DNA from: Verrucomicrobiota bacterium | Lineage (GTDB): Bacteria > Verrucomicrobiota > Lentisphaeria > Victivallales > Victivallaceae | Length of the DNA: 15,160 bases | Assembly (NCBI GenBank): GCA_023459755.1 | Contig: JAEWSS010000105.1 | Location: 1 to 15,160 of the forward strand | Direction: 5' to 3' | In this document: in pieces, positions 1-6,469 of the stretch | Numbering within the stretch: the first letter of the stretch is position 1 | Layout: each line of letters opens with the position of its first letter | Translations under genes and position numbers: made by a program | Notes under the pieces: model-generated | The model's database searches: none | Told to the model about the DNA's origin: nothing | Seen by the model: only the letters and a program-made list of their open reading frames with translations

Positions 1-1
1 G

Positions 2-832
2 GAAATATTGTTTGCGCTGGAGTTCGAGGTTAAAATTCTGTCGATTCCCGGCGGCAAAGACCCGGACGGGATGCTGGCCCAGAACGGCGCCGAGGCGCTG
101 ATGCAGGTGGTCAACAATCCGATTGACGTGCTGGACTTTCTGATCCGCACTCTGCGCACGCGCTACGATATGGATTCGCCGTTCGGTCAAAGCCGCTTTC
201 TGGGTGATGTGCTGGACTATGTGGAAAAGATTCCCGACCCGGTGGTGCGTGAAAATTATGTCCGCCGCCTCGCCGAACAACTTCAGCTGAAGGTTGAACT
301 GGTTTATTCCGAATTGAAGAAGCTGAAGCGCAAAAAATCGCAGTTGTCCCGTCGGGAGACCGAGTCGCGGCCGGGGCAGCCGGAGGAGGCATCGGCGGCG
401 GAGTCGGCGATTGCGGCCGAAGACCACGAGCTGATTCACGCCGAGGACACGCTGTTTGAATTGGCGTTGTTCTCGGAAAATCTGGCGCGGCGGATCGGCG
501 ACGAAGTCGGGCATGACGAGCTTTCCAACTCGGTGACGGCGCGGGCGGTCAACCTGCTGGCGGCACTGGCGCTGAATGGCGAATTCGATCAGGCGGTGGG
601 AAAGATCAACGAACTCGACCGCGAGACCGGCGATCCCCGGCTAAGCCGTCTGATCGCGTCACCCGGAGAAATCGCGCCGGAGCGCGCCGAACAGGCGCTT
701 AATGAGTGTATCGCAACCCTGGCCCGCCGGCGATTGGAAACCCGGAAGGCCGGATTGATCGTCCGGTTGAAAGCCGCCTCCACGCCGGAGGAAAAAGCCG
801 AACTGCTAAAAGAATTCACCACGCTTAAGTAA
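2..832 (+). CDS. dnaG: DNA primase DnaG, C-terminal part (5' end outside window)
   Basis: This is the end of the replicative primase, which makes RNA primers for Okazaki fragments and docks on the DnaB helicase through its C-terminal domain. The open frame runs off the left edge: the codons before the first in-window TTG are also open, so no true start is present. About 276 residues are visible. The fragment starts in the TOPRIM fold, where the motif GGKDPDG near residues 16-22 is the characteristic DPD metal-binding element of DnaG. A helical linker and a variable charged C-terminal region follow. A lysine-rich stretch around residues 105-112 precedes a Ser/Glu/Ala-rich spacer. The last ~130 residues are helical and would be the helicase-interaction domain, though that part is poorly conserved and I infer it from position. 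It ends in TAA three bases before a small membrane-protein ORF. No rpoD follows, although dnaG and rpoD are often neighbours. Confidence 0.9.
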   Translation, partial: EILFALEFEVKILSIPGGKDPDGMLAQNGAEALMQVVNNPIDVLDFLIRTLRTRYDMDSPFGQSRFLGDVLDYVEKIPDPVVRENYVRRLAEQLQLKVELVYSELKKLKRKKSQLSRRETESRPGQPEEASAAESAIAAEDHELIHAEDTLFELALFSENLARRIGDEVGHDELSNSVTARAVNLLAALALNGEFDQAVGKINELDRETGDPRLSRLIASPGEIAPERAEQALNECIATLARRRLETRKAGLIVRLKAASTPEEKAELLKEFTTLK

Positions 833-835
833 AAA

Positions 836-1033
836 ATGACTACCAGTCCATCCGCGATCCGCATGTTGTTGCGAGGTATTTTCGGTACTGCGGCCGGAAT
901 AGTTTTCCTGATATGGCTGTCGCGGTCCGAACAGCTGCCGGACGGTCTTTGCCGGCTGTATATGCTGGCCGGAATCGCATTGACCGCATGCGGCGTTTTG
1001 TGTCTGACACTGTATTTCCTGCGCCGCCGATAG
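836..1033 (+). CDS. Small two-helix membrane protein, unknown function
   Basis: I do not recognise a family for this 65-residue ORF. It begins with ATG three bases after the dnaG stop, so it would be read from the dnaG message. It lacks a clear Shine-Dalgarno sequence (the preceding bases are A-rich), which suggests re-initiation or coupling. Two hydrophobic segments are clear, at residues ~11-29 and ~41-62. They are separated by a short polar loop containing Ser-Glu-Gln and Asp, and the protein ends in three arginines. This fits a small inner-membrane hairpin with a positive-inside C-terminus. A GC-rich hairpin with a T-rich tail follows about 20 bases after the stop, consistent with a real transcription unit ending here. 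A chance ORF remains possible, but the hydrophobic pattern and tight spacing argue for a gene. Confidence 0.55.
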   Translation: MTTSPSAIRMLLRGIFGTAAGIVFLIWLSRSEQLPDGLCRLYMLAGIALTACGVLCLTLYFLRRR

Positions 1034-1054
1034 TCGATTCTAAAGTTTTCCGCC

Positions 1055-1076
1055 TCCGGCTCCCGCCGGATTTCTT
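1055..1076 (+). terminator. Probable intrinsic terminator after dnaG and the small membrane ORF
   Basis: A six-pair GC-rich stem (TCCGGC at 1055-1060, GCCGGA at 1065-1070) with the four-base loop TCCC is followed on the plus strand by TTTCTT. It lies about 20 bases after the stop of the small membrane gene and just touches the stop codon of the convergent ketoacyl-ACP synthase gene. The T-tract is short and interrupted, so efficiency is uncertain. On the minus strand no T-run follows the stem. Confidence 0.5.
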
Positions 1077-2307
1077 AATTGCGGCAGCCGGTCAGCACAA
1101 CACAGGCGTTGGAACCGCCGAAAGCAAAGGCGTTGCTCAGCGCGTGACGCAGATTGACGCCGGTGCGCAGTTCGCGTACAAAATCAACGCCGTCGCACGC
1201 CGGGTCCACATTGTCCAGATTCAGGCTTTTTGAAATGAATCCCTTTTCCTGCATCAGCGAGGTGAAGATCACTTCCACCGCTCCGGTGGCGCCGACCATG
1301 TGTCCGGTGTTGCTCTTGGTTGAGTTGACCACTGCGCGACTGCCGAACACCCGTTTGACCGCCTCAATTTCGATCGGGTCGCCGATCGGCGTTGCGGTGC
1401 CGTGGGTGTTGATATAGGATATATCCTCCGGAACCAGTCCGGCTCCGGCGATGCTGGCGCGCATTACCGCTTCGCTGGCGTTGGCGTCCGGCACCACCAT
1501 GTCGGTGGCGTTGCTGTTGCTGGCCATGCCGGAAATCTCGCAGACCGGAACGGCGCCGCGCCGCTTCATGCTGGCCTCCGATTCAAGCAGAACGTAACCG
1601 GCTCCCGAGCTCATGACAAATCCGTCGCGGTCGCGGTCGAAGGGGCGTGACGCAAGATGCGGAGTGGCGTTGTAATGAGTGGAAAGTGCGCGCATGGCGG
1701 TAAAGCCGAGCGCCTGCGCCCAGTCCAGTCCTTCGGCGCCGCCGGCGATCACCATATCGTACAGTCCGTGCTGGATGAGCCGGGCGGCGTTGATGATGCA
1801 GATTGCGGAGCTTGAACAGGCGGCGCTGATGTCATAAGTTTCACCTTTGATGCCGAAGAGCAGCGACAAATTTGAGGCCGCGCTGGACGGCATCACCCGC
1901 GGAACCACGCAGGGGGAGACATGACGCACCTTGCGGTCATTGGCCAGATACGCGTCGCGGTTGGCATAGGCGTCCGGCAGGTAGCTTCCCGCCACGCCGG
2001 AGATGACCGCCATGCGTTGAGCCGGAATGTCGGCCAGATCAAGTTTTGCTTCGGCGAACGCCTCGGCGGCGGCGCTGACGCTCATGACGGCCGGCAGCGG
2101 GCAGAAGCGGAGCAGTTTCCGGGTTATGATCGGGTGGACCGGGAAGTCGGGCACCACACCGGCGACGGTGCTTTCGATTTTCTGATCGGCCCATTCCTGG
2201 ACGAATTCAATTCCGCATTTGCCTTCGCGAAGCGCCTTTTCATTTTCCGGCAGACCGATCCCCAGCGGGGTCACCAGTCCGCGGCCGGTGATATATACTT
2301 TGTTCAT
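1075..2307 (-). CDS. 3-oxoacyl-ACP synthase, KAS I (FabB) type
   Basis: This is a condensing enzyme that joins malonyl-ACP to an acyl-ACP with loss of CO2 during fatty-acid (or related acyl-chain) elongation in the cytoplasm. Its 410 residues match the family length. The thiolase-fold active site is complete: nucleophile C164 in AACSSSA, H302 in NTHGTATPIGD, K331 in NSTKSNTGH and H336. The segment around residues 207-230 (ALST, YN, TP, ASR, then FDRDRDGFV) resembles FabB more than FabF, as does the stretch after GFISKSLN. The C-terminal glycine-rich element AFAFGGSNA is typical. The residue two after the C-S-S-S-A motif start is not the His common in FabB, a minor deviation. The start has GGGAACGG upstream and a good divergent promoter. 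No acpP, fabD, fabG or fabH is adjacent, so it may be a second, specialised KAS rather than the housekeeping one. Confidence 0.88.
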   Translation of the reverse strand: MNKVYITGRGLVTPLGIGLPENEKALREGKCGIEFVQEWADQKIESTVAGVVPDFPVHPIITRKLLRFCPLPAVMSVSAAAEAFAEAKLDLADIPAQRMAVISGVAGSYLPDAYANRDAYLANDRKVRHVSPCVVPRVMPSSAASNLSLLFGIKGETYDISAACSSSAICIINAARLIQHGLYDMVIAGGAEGLDWAQALGFTAMRALSTHYNATPHLASRPFDRDRDGFVMSSGAGYVLLESEASMKRRGAVPVCEISGMASNSNATDMVVPDANASEAVMRASIAGAGLVPEDISYINTHGTATPIGDPIEIEAVKRVFGSRAVVNSTKSNTGHMVGATGAVEVIFTSLMQEKGFISKSLNLDNVDPACDGVDFVRELRTGVNLRHALSNAFAFGGSNACVVLTGCRN

Positions 2308-2346
2308 TAAGCCGTTCCCGTTTTACAGTAAATCTTTCTTGTCTGA

Positions 2347-2375
2347 AATATAGTCATGTTTTGAAATTTTACCAA
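2347..2375 (-). promoter_or_regulatory. Predicted sigma70-type promoter of the KAS gene
   Basis: Reading the minus strand, TTGGTA (2375-2370) and TATATT (2352-2347) are separated by exactly 17 bases. They match the consensus boxes at 4/6 and 5/6 positions. Transcription would start near 2340, leaving a leader of roughly 33 bases with GGGAACGG before the ATG at 2307. The spacer between the divergent genes is AT-rich compared with its surroundings. Confidence 0.55.
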
Positions 2376-2392
2376 TGAAGAGGTGAAAAATT

Positions 2393-2421
2393 TTGCAAAA
2401 TGGCGCGAAAGGTGGTATATT
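2393..2421 (+). promoter_or_regulatory. Predicted promoter of the ABC ATPase-mutL unit
   Basis: TTGCAA (2393-2398) and TATATT (2416-2421) are spaced by 17 bases and match consensus at 4/6 and 5/6. The expected start point, about 7 bases after the -10 box, falls on or next to the A of the ATG at 2428, which would give a leaderless or nearly leaderless message. An alternative -35-like TTGAAA lies at 2361-2366 but has only a poor -10 at the right spacing. Confidence 0.45.
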
Positions 2422-2427
2422 CACCAT

Positions 2428-3429
2428 ATGAATATTCTGGAAGTAAAAAATCTTTCGATTGGATTCGGCGGCGCCGAAGTGGTCAAGGACGTTTCGTTCG
2501 AGGTCGAAAAGGGGCGGATAATGGCGCTGGTCGGCGAGTCCGGCTGCGGCAAAAGCCTGAGCTGTCTGGCGCTGACCCGACTGGTGCAGTCGCCGCCGGC
2601 CCGCTTCGGCGGGGAAATCCGTTTTTTCAGCCGCGGCGAATGGCATTCGATGCTGGAACTCTCCGAACGCAAACTGCGTCCGCTGCGCGGCGGCGGCATC
2701 GCGTATATTTTTCAGGAGCCGTCAAGCTCGCTGAATCCGGTGCTGACGGTTTTTGATCAGATTGCGGAGGCGCTGCGGCTTCACCGTCACGACGTTGCCG
2801 ATCAGACCGCGGAGGCGACGGAGCTGCTGCGTCAGGTCGGGATTCCGGCTCCGGAGACCAGACTCAAGGCGTATCCGCATGAACTTTCCGGCGGCATGCA
2901 GCAGCGGGTGATGATCGCCATGGCGCTGGCCTGCGCGCCGGAGCTTTTGGTGGCCGACGAACCGACCACCGCGCTGGATGTGACGATTCAGGCGCAGATA
3001 CTCGAACTTCTGGCCGATCTGCGCAGGAAGCGCGATATGACCATAATTCTGGTGACGCACAACCTCGGCATCGTCGCCGAGCTGGCCGACGCGGTGACGG
3101 TGATGTACGCCGGAAACGTGGTGGAGTCGGCGCCGGCGGCCGAACTTTTTGCCAATCCGCGTCATCCATATACCGAAGCGCTGCTGAGGGCGGTGCCGAA
3201 ACTCGGCGGCGAACGCGGCCGGTTGACCACGATTCCGGGGGCGGTGCCAAGCCCGGAGAACTTTCCGCGCGGCTGTCGCTTTTTCGGGCGCTGTGCCAAA
3301 TGCGGCGGTCTGCCGGACGCGGCGAGGGCGAAGTGTGAACTGCTTGCGCCGCCGGTGATAATGTCTCCGTCCGGTCTGCACAAGGTGCGCTGTCACTTTG
3401 CCGACCTCGGAGACGGAGGTGAAAAATGA
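2428..3429 (+). CDS. Oligo/dipeptide-type ABC transporter ATP-binding protein (DppD/OppD-like)
   Basis: This is the cytoplasmic ATPase subunit of a peptide/nickel-class ABC importer, 333 residues from the ATG at 2428. The ATPase motifs are all intact: Walker A GESGCGKS (36-43), Q-loop Q96 in [10 protein letters not shown], signature LSGGMQQR (153-160), Walker B LLVADEPT (173-180) with D-loop TALD, and H-loop H211. The C-terminal extension from ~245 is the oligopeptide-transporter domain ([13 protein letters not shown]). Its cysteines C283, C289, C303 and C322 correspond to the positions that hold an iron-sulfur cluster in structurally studied OppD/DppD proteins; C292 is extra. An in-frame ATG at 2383 is rejected as the start, because the family begins right at MNILEVKNL and the upstream residues lie in promoter sequence. 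AAAGGTGG at 2408-2415 could serve as a ribosome site if the message has a leader. No permease, binding protein or DppF partner is adjacent. The gene overlaps mutL by ATGA. Confidence 0.88.
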   Translation: MNILEVKNLSIGFGGAEVVKDVSFEVEKGRIMALVGESGCGKSLSCLALTRLVQSPPARFGGEIRFFSRGEWHSMLELSERKLRPLRGGGIAYIFQEPSSSLNPVLTVFDQIAEALRLHRHDVADQTAEATELLRQVGIPAPETRLKAYPHELSGGMQQRVMIAMALACAPELLVADEPTTALDVTIQAQILELLADLRRKRDMTIILVTHNLGIVAELADAVTVMYAGNVVESAPAAELFANPRHPYTEALLRAVPKLGGERGRLTTIPGAVPSPENFPRGCRFFGRCAKCGGLPDAARAKCELLAPPVIMSPSGLHKVRCHFADLGDGGEK

Positions 3430-5315
3430 GTGAAATCAACATTCTTCCGCCTGAAATATTCAACCGGATTGCCGCCGGAGAAGTGGTGGAACGCCCGGCT
3501 TCGGTGGTCAAGGAGCTGGTCGAAAATTCAATCGACGCCGGAGCAACCAGAATAAAAGTCCGGATCGAACGCGCCGGAACCAAGTTGATCAGCGTGGCCG
3601 ACAACGGCCGCGGCATGGACGGCGAGGACGCGCTTCTGGCGCTGAAACCGCACGGCACCAGCAAAATAAAAACCGCGGACGACATCGACCGCATCGCCAC
3701 ATTGGGATTCCGGGGTGAAGCATTGCCGAGCATCGCGTCGGTAAGCCGGATGTCGATCGTCACCCGTCGTTTTGACGCGCCGGACGGTCTTGAGGTGGTC
3801 TGCGAAGCTGGAACCGTTCTGCACAACGTGCCGTTCGGATGCGCTCCGGGAACCGAGATCGCGGTGCGCGACCTGTTTTTCAACACGCCGGCGCGCCGCA
3901 AATTCCTGCGCAGTTTCAACACCGAGGAGAGTTATATTCATGAGGTGATCGAGGCTTGCGCCCTGGCCAATCTGCATGTTTCATTTGAACTTGCCTGCGA
4001 CGGCCGTTTGGTGTACTCGTCCGCCGCCGGAGACGTGCTGACGGCCCGCCTGCGCGATTTGTTCGGGCGTAATTTTGCGGAAAACATGCTCCCGGTGGAC
4101 TTCACCGCCGGTGCGATCAGAGTGACCGGCGCCGCCGCCCGTCCGGGGCTGACCCGCAGTTCAAGGCGCGACCAGCGCGGCTTTGTCAACGGCCGTCCGG
4201 TGGAGTCGGCGGCGATCTATCGCGGAATACGCGACGGCTACGGCCCCTTGAACGATCACGGACGCTATCCGCCGTGCGTGCTGTTTATTCATATGCCGCT
4301 CAGCGACTTCGACATTAATGTGCATCCGGCGAAGCGCGAAGTTCGCTTCCGTCAGGAATACAATGTGTCGCGGGCGGTGACCTGCGCAATCGCGGCGGCG
4401 CTGCGGCGGAGTCCGGCGCCGACCTCCAATCTCGACGCCGCCGTGTCGTTGGACGCAATTCTGCAGGGCGCCGGCGTCAACTACACCTTGAGCGAACGCG
4501 AACAGCCGGTCTTTGCCGACGAATATCCGCAAATGGAGCCGGAAAACACGCCGGTTCCATCGTTCCGCGTCGATGCGGCCGCCGCGGTTGAACCTTCGCC
4601 GGAGCCGGCGGAAACCAGCGAACCGCCCGACGTGCCGGAACCGGCGGTCGTACCGGATGTTCCGGAACAAAAACTTAAGAGTCCGGTGTTTGACGCCGTA
4701 TTCGCCGCTTCGCCGGTCGCGGTTGAACCGTCGCCATCGCCGCGGCGCACCGTGCTCGGAGTGTTGGACAACACATATATATTGTTGCACAATCCGGCGA
4801 CGCGGTCGCTGGAAATCATTGATCAGCATGCCGCGCATGAACGGGTGCTTTACGAGGAGCTGGTTAATTCGGCCGCGCACGGTAAAGTCGCGGTTCAGCC
4901 GCTGCTGCTGGCACGCAAACTCGAACTCGGCCGCGCGGCTTCCGGCTGGCTGGCCGGAAATGAAAAAATGCTCGGCACTCTGGGATTTGAAGTCGAGGCG
5001 CTTTCCAGCAACACACTGCTGCTCAACGCGGTTCCCTCGCTGCTTCCGGAGGCGGAGTGGGAAAAAGTTCTGCTCGACATATGGCAGGAGGGGCGCGAGA
5101 ATCAGTCCGGCGACCGTCGTCCGGCGCTCGAGCGGGCCGCCGCCGCCGCCTGCCACGCGGCGGTAAAAGCACACGACGTTTTGTCCGAAAACGAGATCGC
5201 CGCACTGATGGAAAAACTTGAACGGTGCGAACGTCCGGACATTTGTCCGCACGGCCGGCCGACCACTATCGAAATAACCATTGGAGAACTTGAACGGCGC
5301 TTCTGCCGCAAATAA
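3426..5315 (+). CDS. mutL: DNA mismatch repair protein MutL (endonuclease type)
   Basis: MutL couples MutS mismatch recognition to strand nicking and excision. The 629-residue protein has the N-terminal GHKL ATPase with E30 and N34 in KELVENSIDAG, DNGRGMD (59-65), HGTSKI, and TLGFRGEALPSI (92-103). A transducer-type domain with FVNGRPV follows at ~253-259. Residues ~360-440 form a Pro/Glu/Ala-rich flexible linker. The C-terminal dimerisation domain carries the endonuclease signature DQHA-AH-E-RVLY-E (466-477), plus ACHAAVKA (575-582) and CPHGRPT (607-613). These are the metal-site motifs of nicking MutL proteins, which E. coli MutL lacks. This implies methyl-independent (non-MutH) repair. The start ATG overlaps the stop of the ABC ATPase gene, with GGAGGTG just upstream, so translation is likely coupled. 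No mutS lies in the window. Confidence 0.96.
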   Translation: MSEINILPPEIFNRIAAGEVVERPASVVKELVENSIDAGATRIKVRIERAGTKLISVADNGRGMDGEDALLALKPHGTSKIKTADDIDRIATLGFRGEALPSIASVSRMSIVTRRFDAPDGLEVVCEAGTVLHNVPFGCAPGTEIAVRDLFFNTPARRKFLRSFNTEESYIHEVIEACALANLHVSFELACDGRLVYSSAAGDVLTARLRDLFGRNFAENMLPVDFTAGAIRVTGAAARPGLTRSSRRDQRGFVNGRPVESAAIYRGIRDGYGPLNDHGRYPPCVLFIHMPLSDFDINVHPAKREVRFRQEYNVSRAVTCAIAAALRRSPAPTSNLDAAVSLDAILQGAGVNYTLSEREQPVFADEYPQMEPENTPVPSFRVDAAAAVEPSPEPAETSEPPDVPEPAVVPDVPEQKLKSPVFDAVFAASPVAVEPSPSPRRTVLGVLDNTYILLHNPATRSLEIIDQHAAHERVLYEELVNSAAHGKVAVQPLLLARKLELGRAASGWLAGNEKMLGTLGFEVEALSSNTLLLNAVPSLLPEAEWEKVLLDIWQEGRENQSGDRRPALERAAAAACHAAVKAHDVLSENEIAALMEKLERCERPDICPHGRPTTIEITIGELERRFCRK

Positions 5316-5330
5316 GTCGGAAAATGTGAT

Positions 5331-5347
5331 GTTTTCGTCTTGAAAAC
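5331..5347 (+). repeat. Short inverted repeat over the rpsB -35 region
   Basis: GTTTTC (5331-5336) and GAAAAC (5342-5347) form a perfect six-base inverted repeat around GTCTT. The right arm overlaps the predicted -35 box of rpsB. It could be an operator half-site pair or a weak AT-rich hairpin after mutL. It is short enough to be chance. Confidence 0.3.
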
Positions 5348-5368
5348 AATGGGTTCCGATGCTATCTT
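5340..5368 (+). promoter_or_regulatory. Predicted promoter of the rpsB-tsf operon
   Basis: TTGAAA (5340-5345, 5/6 to consensus) and TATCTT (5363-5368, 4/6) are separated by 17 bases in the 139-bp gap between mutL and rpsB. Transcription would start near 5375, giving an ~80-base leader that contains two inverted repeats before the Shine-Dalgarno site. Confidence 0.55.
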
Positions 5369-5376
5369 AATAAATC

Positions 5377-5430
5377 GTGTATCCTACACTTTAACAAAAA
5401 GGGGCTTTCCATAAAGGTGGAAAAAGTCCC
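5377..5430 (+). promoter_or_regulatory. Structured 5' leader of rpsB-tsf, candidate S2 autoregulation element
   Basis: Two inverted repeats lie between the predicted start point and the rpsB ribosome site. The first is GTGTA/TACAC (5377-5381 and 5385-5389) around TCC. The second is larger, 5401-5430. Its inner stem TTTCCA/TGGAAA has the loop TAAAGG. Its outer stem GGGGC/GTCCC includes one G-U pair and is separated from the inner stem by a two-A bulge. That makes 11 pairs in all. No T-run follows, so it is not an intrinsic terminator. In E. coli the S2 protein represses its own rpsB-tsf message through a leader structure; a similar role here is inference from position and shape. Confidence 0.4.
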
Positions 5431-5442
5431 GCAAAATGTCGC

Positions 5443-5448
5443 AAGGAG
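5443..5448 (+). promoter_or_regulatory. Strong ribosome binding site of rpsB
   Basis: AAGGAG lies six bases before the ATG at 5455, a near-ideal Shine-Dalgarno position, and fixes the rpsB start. A second SD-like AAAGG lies in the loop of the upstream hairpin. Confidence 0.75.
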
Positions 5449-5454
5449 CGAAAA

Positions 5455-6438
5455 ATGGCTAAGATTACGATCAATGATTTGCTGGAAGCGGGTTGTCACT
5501 TCGGTCACCAGACCCGTCGCTGGAACCCCAAAATGAAGCACTTTGTCTATGGCAACCGCAACGGTATCAGTATTATCGATCTTACCGTCACCATGCGCCA
5601 GATTGCCGACGCCTGCAACTATCTGCAGAACGTGGTCGGGCAGGGCGGCGACATTTTGTTTGTCGGCACCAAGCGCCAGGCACAGCAGATCACCAAGGAA
5701 CTCGCCGAGCGCACCGGAATGTTCTACGTTTCCGAACGCTGGATGGGCGGCACTCTCACCAATAACGTCACCATTCGCAAGAGCATCCAGAAGATGTACG
5801 ATCTGGACAAGCAGCTCGGTTCCGATGATGTCAAGGGGCTCAAGAAGAAGGAACTTTCCATCATGTCCCGCGACTGCGAGCGTCTGCATCGCGACCTCGA
5901 CGGCATCGCCGAAATGAAGAAGCTCCCGACCGCCATGGTCGTCATCGATGTCTGCAATGACAATATCGCGGTCAGCGAAGCCAATAAACTCAATATTCCG
6001 ATCGTCGGCATCTGCGATACCAACGCCAATCCCGATCTGATCAATTACCCGGTCGCCGCCAACGACGACGCGGTTAAGTCCATCAAGATTATCACCGATC
6101 TGTTCTGCGACGCGATTCTGGTGGCCAAGGAAGTTTATCAGAAGCGCGTGGTTGAAGAGCGCGCCGCCAAGGAAGCCGCCGCCGCCGAAGCCAAAGCCGC
6201 TGCCGAAAAGGCCGCCGCCGAGAAGGCCGCTGAAGCCAAAGCCGCCGCCGAGAATAAAGAACTGAAGATTGATTCGGTTGCCGGTGTCAAGGTGGAAAAG
6301 AAGGCGCCGCGCAAGCCGGTTGCCAAGAAGGTCGATGCCGAGGAAGCTGAAGAGTCTGCCGAAGCCAAAGCCGAAAAGAAGGCCGCCGCCAAGAAGACCG
6401 TCGCCAAGAAGGCCGAAGCCGAGGAAAAGGCCGAGTAA
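5455..6438 (+). CDS. rpsB: 30S ribosomal protein S2 with long C-terminal tail
   Basis: S2 is a late-assembling 30S protein at the head-platform junction, needed for S1 binding and initiation. The conserved core covers residues ~1-235. It contains LLEAGCHFGHQTRRWNPKM near the N-terminus, GTKRQAQ (71-77), WMGGTLTN (96-103) and the PIVGICDTNANPDLINYPV region (182-200). The 327-residue length is unusual: S2 is commonly ~240-260 residues. The extra ~90 residues (about 235-327) are an Ala/Lys/Glu-rich, low-complexity, probably helical and partly disordered tail with AEKAAAEKA-type repeats and a basic KKAPRKPVAKK segment. Codon choice is strongly biased to AAG, GCC and GAA/GAG, as expected for a highly expressed gene and unlike the flanking genes. 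It is followed after 31 bases by tsf, the classical arrangement. Confidence 0.97.
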   Translation: MAKITINDLLEAGCHFGHQTRRWNPKMKHFVYGNRNGISIIDLTVTMRQIADACNYLQNVVGQGGDILFVGTKRQAQQITKELAERTGMFYVSERWMGGTLTNNVTIRKSIQKMYDLDKQLGSDDVKGLKKKELSIMSRDCERLHRDLDGIAEMKKLPTAMVVIDVCNDNIAVSEANKLNIPIVGICDTNANPDLINYPVAANDDAVKSIKIITDLFCDAILVAKEVYQKRVVEERAAKEAAAAEAKAAAEKAAAEKAAEAKAAAENKELKIDSVAGVKVEKKAPRKPVAKKVDAEEAEESAEAKAEKKAAAKKTVAKKAEAEEKAE

Positions 6439-6455
6439 GGTCGATACCGCTACAT

Positions 6456-6461
6456 AAGGAG
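6456..6461 (+). promoter_or_regulatory. Ribosome binding site of tsf
   Basis: AAGGAG (within TAAGGAGAT) lies eight bases before the ATG at 6470 in the 31-base rpsB-tsf gap. It gives tsf its own strong initiation and confirms the start. No promoter or terminator is evident in the gap, so the two genes are probably cotranscribed. Confidence 0.7.
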
Positions 6462-6469
6462 ATTGAAAA

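Noticed and set aside
2383..2427. Upstream in-frame ATG that would add 15 residues to the ABC ATPase
   Set aside because: The added residues do not match the family, which begins at MNILEVKNL, and the region holds the predicted promoter.
4161..5252. 363-codon minus-strand frame opposite mutL
   Set aside because: It is Arg-rich and without motifs. The opposite strand is an unambiguous mutL with all domains.
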